Shown here: positions 8,840-18,545 of the stretch, in pieces
Layout of the letters: each line of letters starts with the position of its first letter
Numbering within the stretch: position 1 is the first letter of the stretch
DNA from: Rugamonas aquatica
GTDB lineage: Bacteria; Pseudomonadota; Gammaproteobacteria; Burkholderiales; Burkholderiaceae_D
Assembly: GCF_009380215.1 (NCBI RefSeq)
Contig: NZ_WHUG01000004.1
Location: 1-64,000 of the forward strand
Direction: 5' to 3'
Length of the DNA: 64,000 nt
The notes under the pieces: generated by a model
What the model was told of the DNA's origin: nothing
The model's input: only the letters and a program-made list of their open reading frames with translations
Databases searched by the model: none
Translations under genes and position numbers: made by a program

Positions 8840-9364
8840 ATGACTACCCGCAGATCTTTCCTGAAGATCGGCGCAGCCGCTGCGATCACGCTCGCAGCCG
8901 GCGGCGCCATCTATCGCCTGGCGCATCCGCCGGCGCTGCACTATCCCTTCACGCTGGACGGCGAGGCCAGGGCCGTGCTGGCCGCCATCGTGCCGGCGAT
9001 GCTGGGTCCGGTGCTGCCGTCCGAACCGGCCGCGCGCGCGGCGGCGGTGGACGATGCCATGGCGCGCACGCTGACCGCCATCCACGGCTTGCCGCTGTCC
9101 ACGCAAAAAGAAGTGCAAGACCTGTTCGGCCTGCTGGCGCTGGGGCCGGCGCGGCGCCTGCTGGCCGGCGTTTCCGGCGGCTGGGCGCAAGCCACGCCGG
9201 AAGCGGTCGCCGCCTTCCTGGAAAGCTGGCGCCACCACCGCCTCGCCATGCTGCAGACCGCCTACCTGGCGCTGCATGACCTGATCCTCGGCCCGTGGTA
9301 TGCGGAGCCGTCGTCGTGGGTAGGCATCGGCTATCCCGGTCCGCTGAAGGAGCTGCTGAAATGA
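8840..9364 (+). CDS. Tat-exported small (gamma) subunit of FAD-dependent dehydrogenase, gluconate 2-dehydrogenase subunit 3-like
   Basis: A 174-residue protein beginning TTRRSFLKIGAAAA, a textbook twin-arginine signal, followed by a helical domain typical of subunit-3/gamma proteins of membrane-bound sugar and polyol dehydrogenases. These subunits carry the flavin subunit across the membrane and help its maturation. Its last codon overlaps the start of the GMC oxidoreductase (ATGA at 9361-9364), so the two are translationally coupled. The size closely matches the gamma subunit of the three-part FAD glucose dehydrogenase of Burkholderia. The ATG at 8840 follows GGACGGAGAC. The substrate is unknown. 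Confidence 0.85.
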   Translation: MTTRRSFLKIGAAAAITLAAGGAIYRLAHPPALHYPFTLDGEARAVLAAIVPAMLGPVLPSEPAARAAAVDDAMARTLTAIHGLPLSTQKEVQDLFGLLALGPARRLLAGVSGGWAQATPEAVAAFLESWRHHRLAMLQTAYLALHDLILGPWYAEPSSWVGIGYPGPLKELLK

Positions 9365-11022
9365 GCCAGGCCAACACCAACATCCCCATCCTCCCCGCCA
9401 AGGGCGTGATCCCCGACCCGGTGCGGGCCGGGCTGGCCGCCGGCTGGCGCGTCACCGATTGCGCGCGGCTGGAGGCCGACCTGACGCTGGAGGCCGACGT
9501 CATCATCGTCGGCAGCGGCGCCGGCGGCGGCGTTTCGGCCGAGATCCTGGCGCTGTCCGGCCTGCGCGTGCTGATCGTCGAGGAGGGCGCGCTGCGCTCG
9601 TCGTCGGACTTCAACATGAAGGAGGCCGAAGCCTATCCGCAGCTGTACCAGGAATCGGCGGCGCGCAAGACGCGCGACAAGGGCATCAATATCCTGCAGG
9701 GCCGCACCGTCGGCGGCACCACCACCGTCAACTGGACCAGCAGCTTCCGCACGCCGGACATCACGCTGGACTATTGGACTAAACAGTATGGTTTAAAGGA
9801 CTACACGCCGGCCGCGCTGGCGCCGTGGTTCGAGCTGATGGAGCAGCGCCTCAATATTTCCGACTGGGCGGCGGCGCCCAACGAGAACAACGACGTGCTG
9901 CGCCGCGGCGCCGCCAGGCTGGGCATCCCGACCGCGCTGATACGGCGCAACGTCAACGGTTGCTGGAACCTCGGCTACTGCGGCATGGGCTGTCCGACCA
10001 ACGCCAAGCAGTCGATGCTGGTGACCACCATCCCCGCCGCGCTGGGCCAGGGCGCCACGCTGCTGACGCGGGCCCGCGCCGAGCGCTTCGTCATCCACGG
10101 CGACAAGGTGGCGCAGCTGGACTGCGTGGCGCTGGACGCGGCCGGCCAGCTGCCGACCGGCCGCCGCATCACGCTCAAAGCCAGGCACTACGTCGTGGCC
10201 GGCGGCGCCATCAATTCGCCGGCGCTGCTGCTGCGTTCGGGCGCGCCCGATCCGCACGGCCTGCTGGGCAAGCGCACCTTCCTGCATCCGGTGGTGATTT
10301 CGGCCGGCACCTTCGCCCAGCGCGTGGACGGCTACGCCGGCGCGCCGCAGACCGTGTATTCCGACCACTTCCTGCACGACCAGCCGATCGACGGCCCCAT
10401 GGGTTACAAGCTGGAAGTGCCGCCGCTGCATCCGCTGCTGCTGGCCACCACCACCGGCGGCTTCGGCGCCCAGCACGCGGCCGACATGGCGCAGTTCCCG
10501 CACAAGCAAGCCATCCTGGCGCTGCTGCGCGACGGTTTCCACGCCGAGGCCGCCGGCGGCAGCGTGGCGCTGGACGCCCACGGCGCGCCGGTGCTGGACT
10601 ATCCGCTGACCGATTTCATCTGGGACGGCGCGCGCCGCGCCATGCTGACGATGGCCGAGATCCAGTTCGCCGCAGGCGCCCAGGACGTGTCGCCGGTGCA
10701 CGAATCGGGGCCGCGCTACACCAGCTGGGCGCAAGCCAAGGCCGGCATCGCCGCGCTGCCGCTGAAGGTGCTGGCCACGCGCGTGGTGTCGGCCCACGTG
10801 ATGGGCGGCTGCACCATGTCGGACGATCCGCGCCAGGGCGTGGCCGGCGCCGACGGCCGCTACCACGGCCTGGCCAATCTGTCGGTGTACGACGGCTCGC
10901 TGTTCCCGACCTCGATCGGCGCCAATCCGCAGCTGTCGATCTACGGCGTCGTGGCGCGGCTGGCCAGCGGCCTGGCGCAGCAGCTGACCGGCAAGCCGGC
11001 GGCGAGGCCGGTGCGCACCTGA
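9361..11022 (+). CDS. GMC-family FAD-dependent dehydrogenase, catalytic (alpha) subunit
   Basis: A 553-residue glucose-methanol-choline oxidoreductase. The FAD-binding motif VGSGAGGG lies near residues 49-56. The C-terminal catalytic pair is His479 (in AHVMGGCTM) and Asn522 (in GANPQLS). Cysteines 201, 207 and 210 in CWNLGYCGMGC resemble the cluster-binding region of dehydrogenase-type GMC proteins, which pass electrons to a cytochrome rather than to oxygen. It has no signal of its own, so it is probably exported with the Tat-signal partner whose gene overlaps it by 4 nt. A cytochrome partner is missing here; a triheme candidate lies at 41558-42832. Confidence 0.9.
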   Translation: MSQANTNIPILPAKGVIPDPVRAGLAAGWRVTDCARLEADLTLEADVIIVGSGAGGGVSAEILALSGLRVLIVEEGALRSSSDFNMKEAEAYPQLYQESAARKTRDKGINILQGRTVGGTTTVNWTSSFRTPDITLDYWTKQYGLKDYTPAALAPWFELMEQRLNISDWAAAPNENNDVLRRGAARLGIPTALIRRNVNGCWNLGYCGMGCPTNAKQSMLVTTIPAALGQGATLLTRARAERFVIHGDKVAQLDCVALDAAGQLPTGRRITLKARHYVVAGGAINSPALLLRSGAPDPHGLLGKRTFLHPVVISAGTFAQRVDGYAGAPQTVYSDHFLHDQPIDGPMGYKLEVPPLHPLLLATTTGGFGAQHAADMAQFPHKQAILALLRDGFHAEAAGGSVALDAHGAPVLDYPLTDFIWDGARRAMLTMAEIQFAAGAQDVSPVHESGPRYTSWAQAKAGIAALPLKVLATRVVSAHVMGGCTMSDDPRQGVAGADGRYHGLANLSVYDGSLFPTSIGANPQLSIYGVVARLASGLAQQLTGKPAARPVRT

Positions 11023-11049
11023 TTGTCGCGGCGAGGGTATGATGGCGGC

Positions 11050-11994
11050 ATGATCAAACGCTGGATTATCCTCTTGCTGCTGGTGCAAGCCGGCGCCGTG
11101 CTGGCGCTGGCGGCCGGCTTGCATCTTGCGTGGCGGCCGGACTGGGTGGCGCCGCTGAATCCGCCGTTGACGGCGCTGGCCTACGTGGCTGCAGGCCTGG
11201 CCGCCGTGCTGCTGCTGCGGGCGGCGATCTCGGCCAACAATTTTCTGCTCAGCTCGCGCGCGGGCAAGGGTGCGGCCACGCCGGCCGCGCATGCGCTCAA
11301 CCCGGCGCGCGCCGCCAGCCTGTTCCTGCATGAATTCCATGCATCGCTGCTGGCTTCATCCTACGACATGCTCAAGCCGCTCGGCCTGCAATTGCAGCCG
11401 CAGGCGCGCGGCCTGCCGGTGCTGCTGATCCACGGCTACGCTTGCAACAGCGGCTACTGGCGGCCGCTGAGCGCGCGGCTGGCGCGGGCCGGCTTCAGCC
11501 ACTACGGCATCGACCTGGAACCGCCCGGCGCCTCGATCGACGCCTATGCGCCGCAGGTGCAGGCGGCGGTCGAGCGCTTGTGCGCGGCGACTGGCAGCCG
11601 GCAAGTCATCATCGTCGGCCACAGCATGGGCGGGCTGGTGGCGCGCGCCTGGCTGCGCCGCTACGGCGCGGGCGCCGTGGCGCGCATCATCACGCTGGGC
11701 ACGCCGCACCACGGCACCGCGCTGGCGCATTTCGGCCCCGGCGGCAACGCCGCGCAGATGCGTCACAACAGCGCATGGCTGGCGGCGCTGGCCGCATCTG
11801 AGGCAAATTTGCAACGTGGCATGATTAGTTCCATCTATTCCGTTCACGACAATATCGTCGCGCCGCAAGACTCCGGCGCGCTGCCCGGCGCCCGCAATCT
11901 GGTCTTCGGCGCCATAGGCCATGTCGCGCTTGGCCGCCACCCCGACATCCTGGGTTGCACCATGAATGAAATCGCTGCCGCCGCCGGGCTGTGA
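11050..11994 (+). CDS. Membrane-anchored alpha/beta-hydrolase, triacylglycerol lipase-like
   Basis: A 314-residue serine hydrolase with two hydrophobic helices in the first 65 residues and an alpha/beta-hydrolase domain behind. HGYACNSGYW is the oxyanion-hole region and the nucleophile elbow is GHSMGG with Ser192. The later HHGTALAHFGPGG and a C-terminal GHVALGRHPD supply the probable catalytic histidine. The pattern is closest to bacterial lipases and esterases. The ATG at 11050 is preferred over an upstream TTG because the N-terminal helix begins there. It starts 28 nt after the dehydrogenase gene and may be co-transcribed, but a functional link is not evident. Confidence 0.8.
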   Translation: MIKRWIILLLLVQAGAVLALAAGLHLAWRPDWVAPLNPPLTALAYVAAGLAAVLLLRAAISANNFLLSSRAGKGAATPAAHALNPARAASLFLHEFHASLLASSYDMLKPLGLQLQPQARGLPVLLIHGYACNSGYWRPLSARLARAGFSHYGIDLEPPGASIDAYAPQVQAAVERLCAATGSRQVIIVGHSMGGLVARAWLRRYGAGAVARIITLGTPHHGTALAHFGPGGNAAQMRHNSAWLAALAASEANLQRGMISSIYSVHDNIVAPQDSGALPGARNLVFGAIGHVALGRHPDILGCTMNEIAAAAGL

Positions 11995-12064
11995 TTTTGT
12001 GTGAATATTGGCGTGGCCCATTGCTGTATGTTGATTGATGTAGCGGGAAGAACAAGGCGACGCG

Positions 12065-13549
12065 ATGGTAACCGACTTCGGCACCCTGATCCTGAATGAA
12101 ACACCGGACGCTGTCGTGCTGACATCGCTGGACGGGGAGGTTGTATGCTGGAGCAACGGCGCGCAGGCGGTGTTCGGCTACAGCAGCGACGAGGCGCTGG
12201 GCCGCCGGCTGGCGGAACTGATCGTCCCGTCCAGCATGGCCGACCACGAACACTCGGTCTTGCGGCAGACGCTGCAGGACGGCACCGCCAATTATGAATC
12301 GATGCGCCACGCCAAGGACGGCTCGCTGGTGTACATCGACAGCTCGTCCAAGCTGGTGCACGGCGACGACGGCCGGCCAGCCTATATTTTGTGGAGTAAA
12401 AAAGACGTCACCGCGCTCAAGGTGCTGCGCGACGCCAAGCTGGTCGAAGCGCGCTTCGACGGCTTGCTGGAGTCGCTGCCGGACGCCATCATCATGGCCA
12501 ACGCCAGCGGCCGCATCGTGCTGGCCAACACCCAGGCCGAGGCCCTGTTCGGCTATCCGCGCGGCGCCCTGCGCGGCATTCCGCTGGAGCAGCTGATGCC
12601 GTCCCGTTTTCGCCAGCGCCACGTGCAGCACCGCAGCAGCTTCCAGCATGAGCAGCTGGCGCGGCCCATGGGCGGCGGCCGCGAGCTGTACGGCCTGCGC
12701 AGCGACGGCATGGAATTCCCCGTCGAAATCAGCCTGAGCCCGATCGAAACGCTGGAAGGCACGCTGGTCATGAGTGCGATACGCGACACCAGCGAACGCA
12801 AGCGGATCGAGCGCTCGCTACAGGAGAAAAACGCCGAACTGGCCCGCGCCAGCGCCGCCAAGGACCGCTTCCTGACCGGCATGTCGCACGAATTGCGCAC
12901 GCCGTTGAACGCGATCATCGGTTTTACGGGTACTATGTTGATGAAGTTGCCTGGGCCAATAAATGATGAGCAGGAAAAACAACTGCGGACCGTGCAAAGC
13001 AGCGCGCGCCATCTGCTGTCGATGATTAACGACCTGCTGGACCTGACCCGGATTGAAACGGGCAAGCTGGAACTGGACCTGATGCCCTTGCAATGCCGTC
13101 AGCTTATCGACGAGGTATTGTTGCTGTTTAAGCCACAGGCCCGCCACAAGGGGCTGGAACTGGAATTCGTCAGCGCACCGGAAGACCTGACCGTGGTTGC
13201 CGACCGCCGCGCGCTGCAACAGATACTGATGAATTTGCTCCACAACGCGATCAAGTTCACCGACCATGGCAAGGTGATGGTCCGGCTGAACACCGGCACC
13301 GTGAGCGAGCGCTCATGCGTGACGATCAGCGTCAGCGATACCGGCATCGGCATCGACGAAGAAGAGCAGGGCACGCTGTTCCAGGCCTTTTCGCAGCTGG
13401 ACGCGGGCAAGATGCGGCAGGACGAGGGGACCGGGCTGGGCCTGCACCTGAGCCAGCGACTGGCCGAAATGCTGCGTGGCGAGATTTTGTTTGACAGCGC
13501 GTCGGGCGTCGGGAGTGTGTTCACCCTGGCGCTGCCGCTGGAACGCTGA
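12065..13549 (+). CDS. PAS-PAS sensor histidine kinase
   Basis: A 494-residue cytoplasmic kinase. Two PAS domains (about 5-115 and 128-250) precede a HisKA dimerisation domain with the phosphorylatable His in SHELRTPLNAIIGF (about 276) and an ATP-binding domain. That domain has an intact N box (LLHNAIKF), G1 (VSDTGIGID) and G2 (GTGLGLHLS). There is no membrane segment, so it should sense an internal signal such as redox state or a ligand in PAS. The gene is followed 16 nt later by the multi-receiver c-di-GMP protein, whose receiver domains are the obvious phosphate acceptors. Confidence 0.92.
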   Translation: MVTDFGTLILNETPDAVVLTSLDGEVVCWSNGAQAVFGYSSDEALGRRLAELIVPSSMADHEHSVLRQTLQDGTANYESMRHAKDGSLVYIDSSSKLVHGDDGRPAYILWSKKDVTALKVLRDAKLVEARFDGLLESLPDAIIMANASGRIVLANTQAEALFGYPRGALRGIPLEQLMPSRFRQRHVQHRSSFQHEQLARPMGGGRELYGLRSDGMEFPVEISLSPIETLEGTLVMSAIRDTSERKRIERSLQEKNAELARASAAKDRFLTGMSHELRTPLNAIIGFTGTMLMKLPGPINDEQEKQLRTVQSSARHLLSMINDLLDLTRIETGKLELDLMPLQCRQLIDEVLLLFKPQARHKGLELEFVSAPEDLTVVADRRALQQILMNLLHNAIKFTDHGKVMVRLNTGTVSERSCVTISVSDTGIGIDEEEQGTLFQAFSQLDAGKMRQDEGTGLGLHLSQRLAEMLRGEILFDSASGVGSVFTLALPLER

Positions 13550-13565
13550 AGAAGGGGAGCTCAAC

Positions 13566-16500
13566 GTGTCGGCACGTATCCTGATTATTGAAGACAACGC
13601 CACCAACATGGAGTTGATGGTGTATTTATTGCGCGCCTTCGGTTACGTGCCACTGTCGGCCAGCGACGGCGAGGCCGGCGTGGCGGCGGCGCGGCGCGAG
13701 TTGCCGGACCTGATCATCTGCGACGTCCACCTGCCCAAGCTCGATGGTTACGGCGTGGTGGCGGCGCTCAAGGCCGACCCCACGGTGCGCCATATCCCGA
13801 CGCTGGCGGTGACGGCGCTGGCGATGATGGGCGACCGCGAAAAACTGCTGGAGGCCGGCTTCGACGGCTACATCGGCAAGCCGGTCGAGCCGGATACTTT
13901 CGTCACACAGATCGAGTCTTTTTTAAGCGGGGCGGTGTCGACCCCGCCTAAAAACGACATTGCGACGATCCTCATCGTCGACGACCATGTGCTGAACCGC
14001 GAATTCCTGATGACCTTGCTGGGCTACGGCGGCCACCGCCTGCTGGAAGCGTCCAACGGCGCCGAGGGCTTGACGATGGTGCAGGCCGAGAAGCCGGACC
14101 TGGTGATCTCCGACATCCTGATGCCGAACATGGATGGCTATGAATTCGTCACCCGCCTGCACGGCAATCCGGAGACGGCCGACGTGCCGGTGATCTTCTA
14201 CACCGCCACCTACCGCGAGCGCGAGGCGATGGCGGTGGCGCAATCGTGCGGCGTGCGCTGGGTGCTGCCGAAACCGTCCGATCCCGAAGTCATCCTGCGC
14301 ACCGTGCACGAGGCGCTGGGCCTGGCCGGCACGGCCGACGACAGCGCGCTGCCATCGTTCGCGCCGGATCCGCCGCAAGAGGGCCGCTTCAACAATATCG
14401 ACGACAAGGTGGCCGAATACCTGGGCGAGCTGGAATCGAGCAGCCAGCTGCTGTCGCGCTTTGCCCAGGACACCGACGACACGGCGCCGGAAAACCTGAC
14501 GCGCATGACGCAGCGGCTCACCAGTTCGCTCTCCAGCCTGCAGGCGGTGAGCCTGCGGCTGACCGCGCTGATCGAGCTGGGCATCGAGCTGGGCGCCGAG
14601 CGCGATCCGGGCGCGCTGGTCGAGATCGGCTGCCGCGTGGCGCAGAATATCTGCGTGTCCAAGTATGCGTGCATCGGCGTGCTGGAGCAGGATGCGGCCG
14701 AACTGAGCTACTTCGCCAGCTGCGGCGCCGGCGTGCCGGCGCGGCAGATCGCGCTGGCGCCGCGCGCCGGCGTGCTGCGCGGCCTGCTCGATCAGCGCCA
14801 GCCTTGCCGCATCAACGACTTGAACGGCGACCCGGCCGGCATCGGCCTGCCGGCCAGCCATCCGCCGGTGCACTCCTTCCTCGGCGTGCCGATCGCCTCG
14901 CGCGAGCGCATCCACGGCTGGCTCTACCTGGTCGACAAGCTGGGCGCCGACGGCTTCTCCGAAGTCGACGAGCGCGTGGCCGCCACGGTGGCGGCGCAGA
15001 TCTCGGTGGCCTACGAAAACCTGCTGCTGTACGATGAAATCAAGCGCCACCACGCCCAGCTGACGCTGGACATGAACGCCCGCATCCGCCTCGACGAAGA
15101 CTTGCGCCGCTTCCGCCTGGCGATGGACGCCACGGCCGACGCCATCTTCCTGGTCGACCGCGCCGGCATGTGCTTTGTCGACGTCAACGTCACCGCCTGC
15201 CGCATGCTGGGCTACGAGCGCGAAGACTTCCTCAAGGTCGGCCCCAACAAGTCCATCGAGGGCGACCTCAACCGCCTGGAAGAGCTGTACGACAAGCTGC
15301 TGGCCGGCGACCAGAGCGGCGCCATGACCGAGCTGCTGCTGTACCGCAAGGATGGTTCGCCGCTGTCGGTGGAAGTGCAGCGGCGCACGCTGCGCTCCGG
15401 CCCCAGCTGGATCCTGGTGGCCGTGGCGCGCGACATCACCGAACGCAAGGAAGCCGAGCAGCGCCTGCTCAAGCTGGCCCACTTCGACACGCTGACCGGC
15501 CTGCCCAACCGCAGCCAGTTCTACGATTCGCTGAGCCACTCGCTGCGCCAGGCCAATGACCACAAGTGGTCGCTGGCGGTGCTGTTCCTCGATGTCGACC
15601 GCTTCAAGAACGTCAACGACACGCTGGGCCACACCATCGGCGATGAGCTGCTGCGGCAGTTCTCCAGCCGGCTGGTCGATTGCCTGCGGGTGCGCGACAC
15701 CATCGGCCGCTTCGGCGGCGACGAGTTCGCCGCCATCCTGATGCTGCCCGAGGGCGCGCAAAACGCCATCGCCGTGGTCGACAAGATCCGCGAATCGATG
15801 CGGCGGCCGTTCGATTTGAAGGGCCACGAGGTGACGGTGACGGCCAGCATCGGCATCGCCGTCTACCCGGACGACGGCAACGAGCCCGACACGCTGATCC
15901 AGTACGCCGACACCGCCATGTACCGCGCCAAGGAAGCGGGGCGCGACGCCTTCCGCTTCTTCACCTCGGAGATGAATGCGCAATCGCTGGCGCGGCTGGA
16001 CCTGGAGAACGCGCTGCGGCGCGCCATCGACAACGGCGAGTTCGTGCTGCATTTCCAGCCCAAGGTGCACATCGGCAGCGGCCGCATCAGCGGCGCCGAG
16101 GCGCTGATACGCTGGAAGCGGCCCGGCCATGGCATGGTGTCGCCGGCGCTGTTCATCCCTATCCTGGAAGAGACCGGGCTGATCGTGCGGGTCGGCAACT
16201 GGGTGCTGCAAGAGGCTTGCCGCAAGATCGCCGAATGGGGCAAGTCGGGCGTGGGCGCGGTGCACCTGTCGGTCAACGTGTCGGGCATCCAGTTCTTCGT
16301 CGGCGGCCTGGAGGAAGAGGTGCTGAAGGCCATCAAGGAGCACGACATCGCCCCCGAGCTGCTGGAACTGGAGCTGACCGAGAGTTCGCTGATGTCCAAC
16401 GCCGAAGAGACCATCACCGTGCTGCAGCACCTGAAGGCGCTGGGCATCCAGATCTCGATCGACGATTTCGGCACCGGCTACTCGTCGCTGGCCTACCTGA

Positions 16501-17222
16501 AGCGCTTCCCGATCGACAAGCTGAAGATCGACATCGCCTTCGTGCGCGAAGTGACCAGCAACCCGGACGACGCCGCCATCGTGCTGGCCATCATCAACAT
16601 GGCGCACAGCATGAAGCTGGAAGTGATCGCCGAGGGCGTGGAGAAGGATGCGCAACTGGCCTACCTGCGGCGCCACGGCTGCGACGAGATGCAGGGCTAT
16701 TACTTCAGCCGTCCGCTGCCGGAGGAAGACTTCGAAGCCATGCTGCGCGAAGGCCGCTACCTGCAGGCGCCGGCCGACGAGAACGTGGTCGAACAGCAGA
16801 CCCTGCTGATCGTCGACGACGACGCCTTCATGCTCGACGTGCTGACCGATTTCCTGTCGCAGGACGGCTACCGCATCCTGACCGCGCAGACGGCGGCCGA
16901 GGGCTTCGACGTGCTGGCGCAGAACCGCGTGCAGGTGATCCTGTGCGACCAGTGCATGCCGCTGATGAGCGGCACCGAGTTCATGGAGCGCGTCAAGAAC
17001 CTGGCGCCGGACACCTTCCGCATCATGCTGTCGGCCTACGCCGACCTGACGCCCATCATGGCCGCCATCAACCATGGCGCCATCGACCGCTTCTACACCA
17101 AGCCGTGGAAGGGCGCGGTGCTGCGCGAGAATATCCGTGAAGGCTTCCGCCTGCACGCGCAGGTGCACGGCGGGCCGCTGCCGGCGCCGCTGGCGGTGGC
17201 CGAAGACATCATCGAGGAGTGA
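13566..17222 (+). CDS. REC-REC-GAF-PAS-GGDEF-EAL-REC c-di-GMP signalling protein
   Basis: A 1218-residue response regulator with both c-di-GMP-making and c-di-GMP-degrading domains. In order: receiver 1 (Asp in IICDVHLP), receiver 2 (ISDILMP), a helical linker, GAF (about 335-490), PAS (about 510-635), GGDEF (motif near 716), EAL (motif near 843) and receiver 3 (LCDQCMP near 1125). The cyclase motif is intact and an RxxD product-inhibition site (RVRD) sits five residues before it. The phosphodiesterase keeps EAL, DDFGTGYSS and AEGVE, so both activities are plausible. The start is the GTG at 13566, preceded by GAAGGGGAG. It follows the kinase at 12065 and overlaps the next gene by 4 nt. Confidence 0.92.
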   Translation: MSARILIIEDNATNMELMVYLLRAFGYVPLSASDGEAGVAAARRELPDLIICDVHLPKLDGYGVVAALKADPTVRHIPTLAVTALAMMGDREKLLEAGFDGYIGKPVEPDTFVTQIESFLSGAVSTPPKNDIATILIVDDHVLNREFLMTLLGYGGHRLLEASNGAEGLTMVQAEKPDLVISDILMPNMDGYEFVTRLHGNPETADVPVIFYTATYREREAMAVAQSCGVRWVLPKPSDPEVILRTVHEALGLAGTADDSALPSFAPDPPQEGRFNNIDDKVAEYLGELESSSQLLSRFAQDTDDTAPENLTRMTQRLTSSLSSLQAVSLRLTALIELGIELGAERDPGALVEIGCRVAQNICVSKYACIGVLEQDAAELSYFASCGAGVPARQIALAPRAGVLRGLLDQRQPCRINDLNGDPAGIGLPASHPPVHSFLGVPIASRERIHGWLYLVDKLGADGFSEVDERVAATVAAQISVAYENLLLYDEIKRHHAQLTLDMNARIRLDEDLRRFRLAMDATADAIFLVDRAGMCFVDVNVTACRMLGYEREDFLKVGPNKSIEGDLNRLEELYDKLLAGDQSGAMTELLLYRKDGSPLSVEVQRRTLRSGPSWILVAVARDITERKEAEQRLLKLAHFDTLTGLPNRSQFYDSLSHSLRQANDHKWSLAVLFLDVDRFKNVNDTLGHTIGDELLRQFSSRLVDCLRVRDTIGRFGGDEFAAILMLPEGAQNAIAVVDKIRESMRRPFDLKGHEVTVTASIGIAVYPDDGNEPDTLIQYADTAMYRAKEAGRDAFRFFTSEMNAQSLARLDLENALRRAIDNGEFVLHFQPKVHIGSGRISGAEALIRWKRPGHGMVSPALFIPILEETGLIVRVGNWVLQEACRKIAEWGKSGVGAVHLSVNVSGIQFFVGGLEEEVLKAIKEHDIAPELLELELTESSLMSNAEETITVLQHLKALGIQISIDDFGTGYSSLAYLKRFPIDKLKIDIAFVREVTSNPDDAAIVLAIINMAHSMKLEVIAEGVEKDAQLAYLRRHGCDEMQGYYFSRPLPEEDFEAMLREGRYLQAPADENVVEQQTLLIVDDDAFMLDVLTDFLSQDGYRILTAQTAAEGFDVLAQNRVQVILCDQCMPLMSGTEFMERVKNLAPDTFRIMLSAYADLTPIMAAINHGAIDRFYTKPWKGAVLRENIREGFRLHAQVHGGPLPAPLAVAEDIIEE

Positions 17223-18448
17223 GTTTGGGTATTTTCGATTTTTTCACCTCAACACCCACGCCCGAAAAATTCGCCCGGCTGGCGCTGCGGGCCTTTGCCG
17301 ACGGCGGCCATCCGGGGCCGCTCAGCTATGACGCCGACGACTTCCGTCTGCTCGGCGGCAGCGGCGGCGCCGAGATCTACAATCTGCACAATGCCTACCG
17401 CGACTATTGCGCGGCGCCGCGCAAGCAGCGCTCCGAGGTGCTGGCCCATTACATCCGCAGCATGCAGGCGCCGGCCTTGCCGGCCACCTTCGCCGAGGCG
17501 CGTAGCGGCCTGCGGCCGGTGCTGCGCGGGCGCGCCATCATCGAATACATGCGCTTGACGCAGGTGGCCCAGGGCACGGGCAAGCCTTACCAGGACGGCT
17601 CGGTGCCGTTCAGCGCGGACAGCGTATTGATGCTGGCCTACGACAGCCCGCACTCGATCCAGACGCTGTCGCAGTCGGCGCTGACGGACTGGGGCGTGTC
17701 CTTCGATGTCGCGCTGGCCGCCGCGCTCGACAACCTGCGCGACATGAGCGTCGCCAACTTCGTGCAGATCGCGCCCGGCGTGCAGATGGCCGCCTGGGAC
17801 GATTCCTATGAAGCCTCGCGCATCCTGCTGGCCGACCTGTTCTTCCGGCTCAATGTCGGCGGCGATCCGGTGGTCATGATGCCGACGCGTAGCCGGCTGC
17901 TGGTGGCCTCGTCCAACAACAGCGCGGCGCAGCTGGCAATGCTGGCGCTGTCGCGCAGCTTCGCCAGCGACGAGGGGCGCGTCATTTCCGCGCTGATGTA
18001 CCATTTCGAACAGGGCAAGGCCGTGGCCTACGTGCCGCCGGATGCCGAGGTGCTGGCCCAGCTGGAGCAGCTGAAGAAAATCTACCTGGCCGACGACTAC
18101 GCCTCGCAAAAGCAGTTGCTGGACAAGGCTTACGAGCGCGAGCAGATCGACATCTTCGTCGCCACCTGCCAGCTGGTGCAGAAGACCGACACCGGGCGGC
18201 TGATCAGCTACGGCGTCTGGACCGAGGGCGTGGACACGCTGCTGCCGGAGGTGGACCTGGTGGCGCTGGTGCGGCCGGACGACGACAGCGAAAGCGGCGT
18301 CGGCGCGCCCAAGCTGGTGGCCTGGGACGACCTGCGCGCCAGCATCGCCGAGCTGGCCCGCAGCGAGGAGGGCTATCCGGCCCGCTACCGCCTGCGCAGC
18401 TTCCCCAGCCCGCAGCAGGTCGATGCGCTGGCGGCGCGTGAGTTCTGA
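17219..18448 (+). CDS. DUF1444-like protein of unknown function
   Basis: A 409-residue soluble protein. The central part (about 160-270) shows the DUF1444/YtpQ pattern: a block with DNLRDMSVANFVQI, then YEASRILLADLF, then GGDPVVMMPTRSRLLVAS. The function of the family is not known to me. The GTG start at 17219 overlaps the stop of the c-di-GMP protein (a TTG two codons later is an alternative), so the two are likely translationally coupled. That makes this gene a probable third member of the kinase/c-di-GMP unit. No membrane segment or signal peptide is visible. Confidence 0.75.
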   Translation: MSLGIFDFFTSTPTPEKFARLALRAFADGGHPGPLSYDADDFRLLGGSGGAEIYNLHNAYRDYCAAPRKQRSEVLAHYIRSMQAPALPATFAEARSGLRPVLRGRAIIEYMRLTQVAQGTGKPYQDGSVPFSADSVLMLAYDSPHSIQTLSQSALTDWGVSFDVALAAALDNLRDMSVANFVQIAPGVQMAAWDDSYEASRILLADLFFRLNVGGDPVVMMPTRSRLLVASSNNSAAQLAMLALSRSFASDEGRVISALMYHFEQGKAVAYVPPDAEVLAQLEQLKKIYLADDYASQKQLLDKAYEREQIDIFVATCQLVQKTDTGRLISYGVWTEGVDTLLPEVDLVALVRPDDDSESGVGAPKLVAWDDLRASIAELARSEEGYPARYRLRSFPSPQQVDALAAREF

Positions 18449-18545
18449 GCGGCGCCGCACATGCGTTGAGCGCATAAGCTAGCGCGAAACGATACCTTCC
18501 CGCATCAGCGCTTTGCCCTTACGCTGACGCGAAAAGGAGAACTGC

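Noticed and set aside
6088..8910. 940-codon minus-strand frame opposite the aminopeptidase
   Set aside because: Same antisense effect; the plus strand holds GAMEN, HExxH and a signal peptide.
13923..17168. 1081-codon open frame on the minus strand opposite the c-di-GMP protein
   Set aside because: It is the antisense shadow of a GC3-rich gene; the product is His/Gln/Arg-rich without domains, while the plus strand has seven clear domains.
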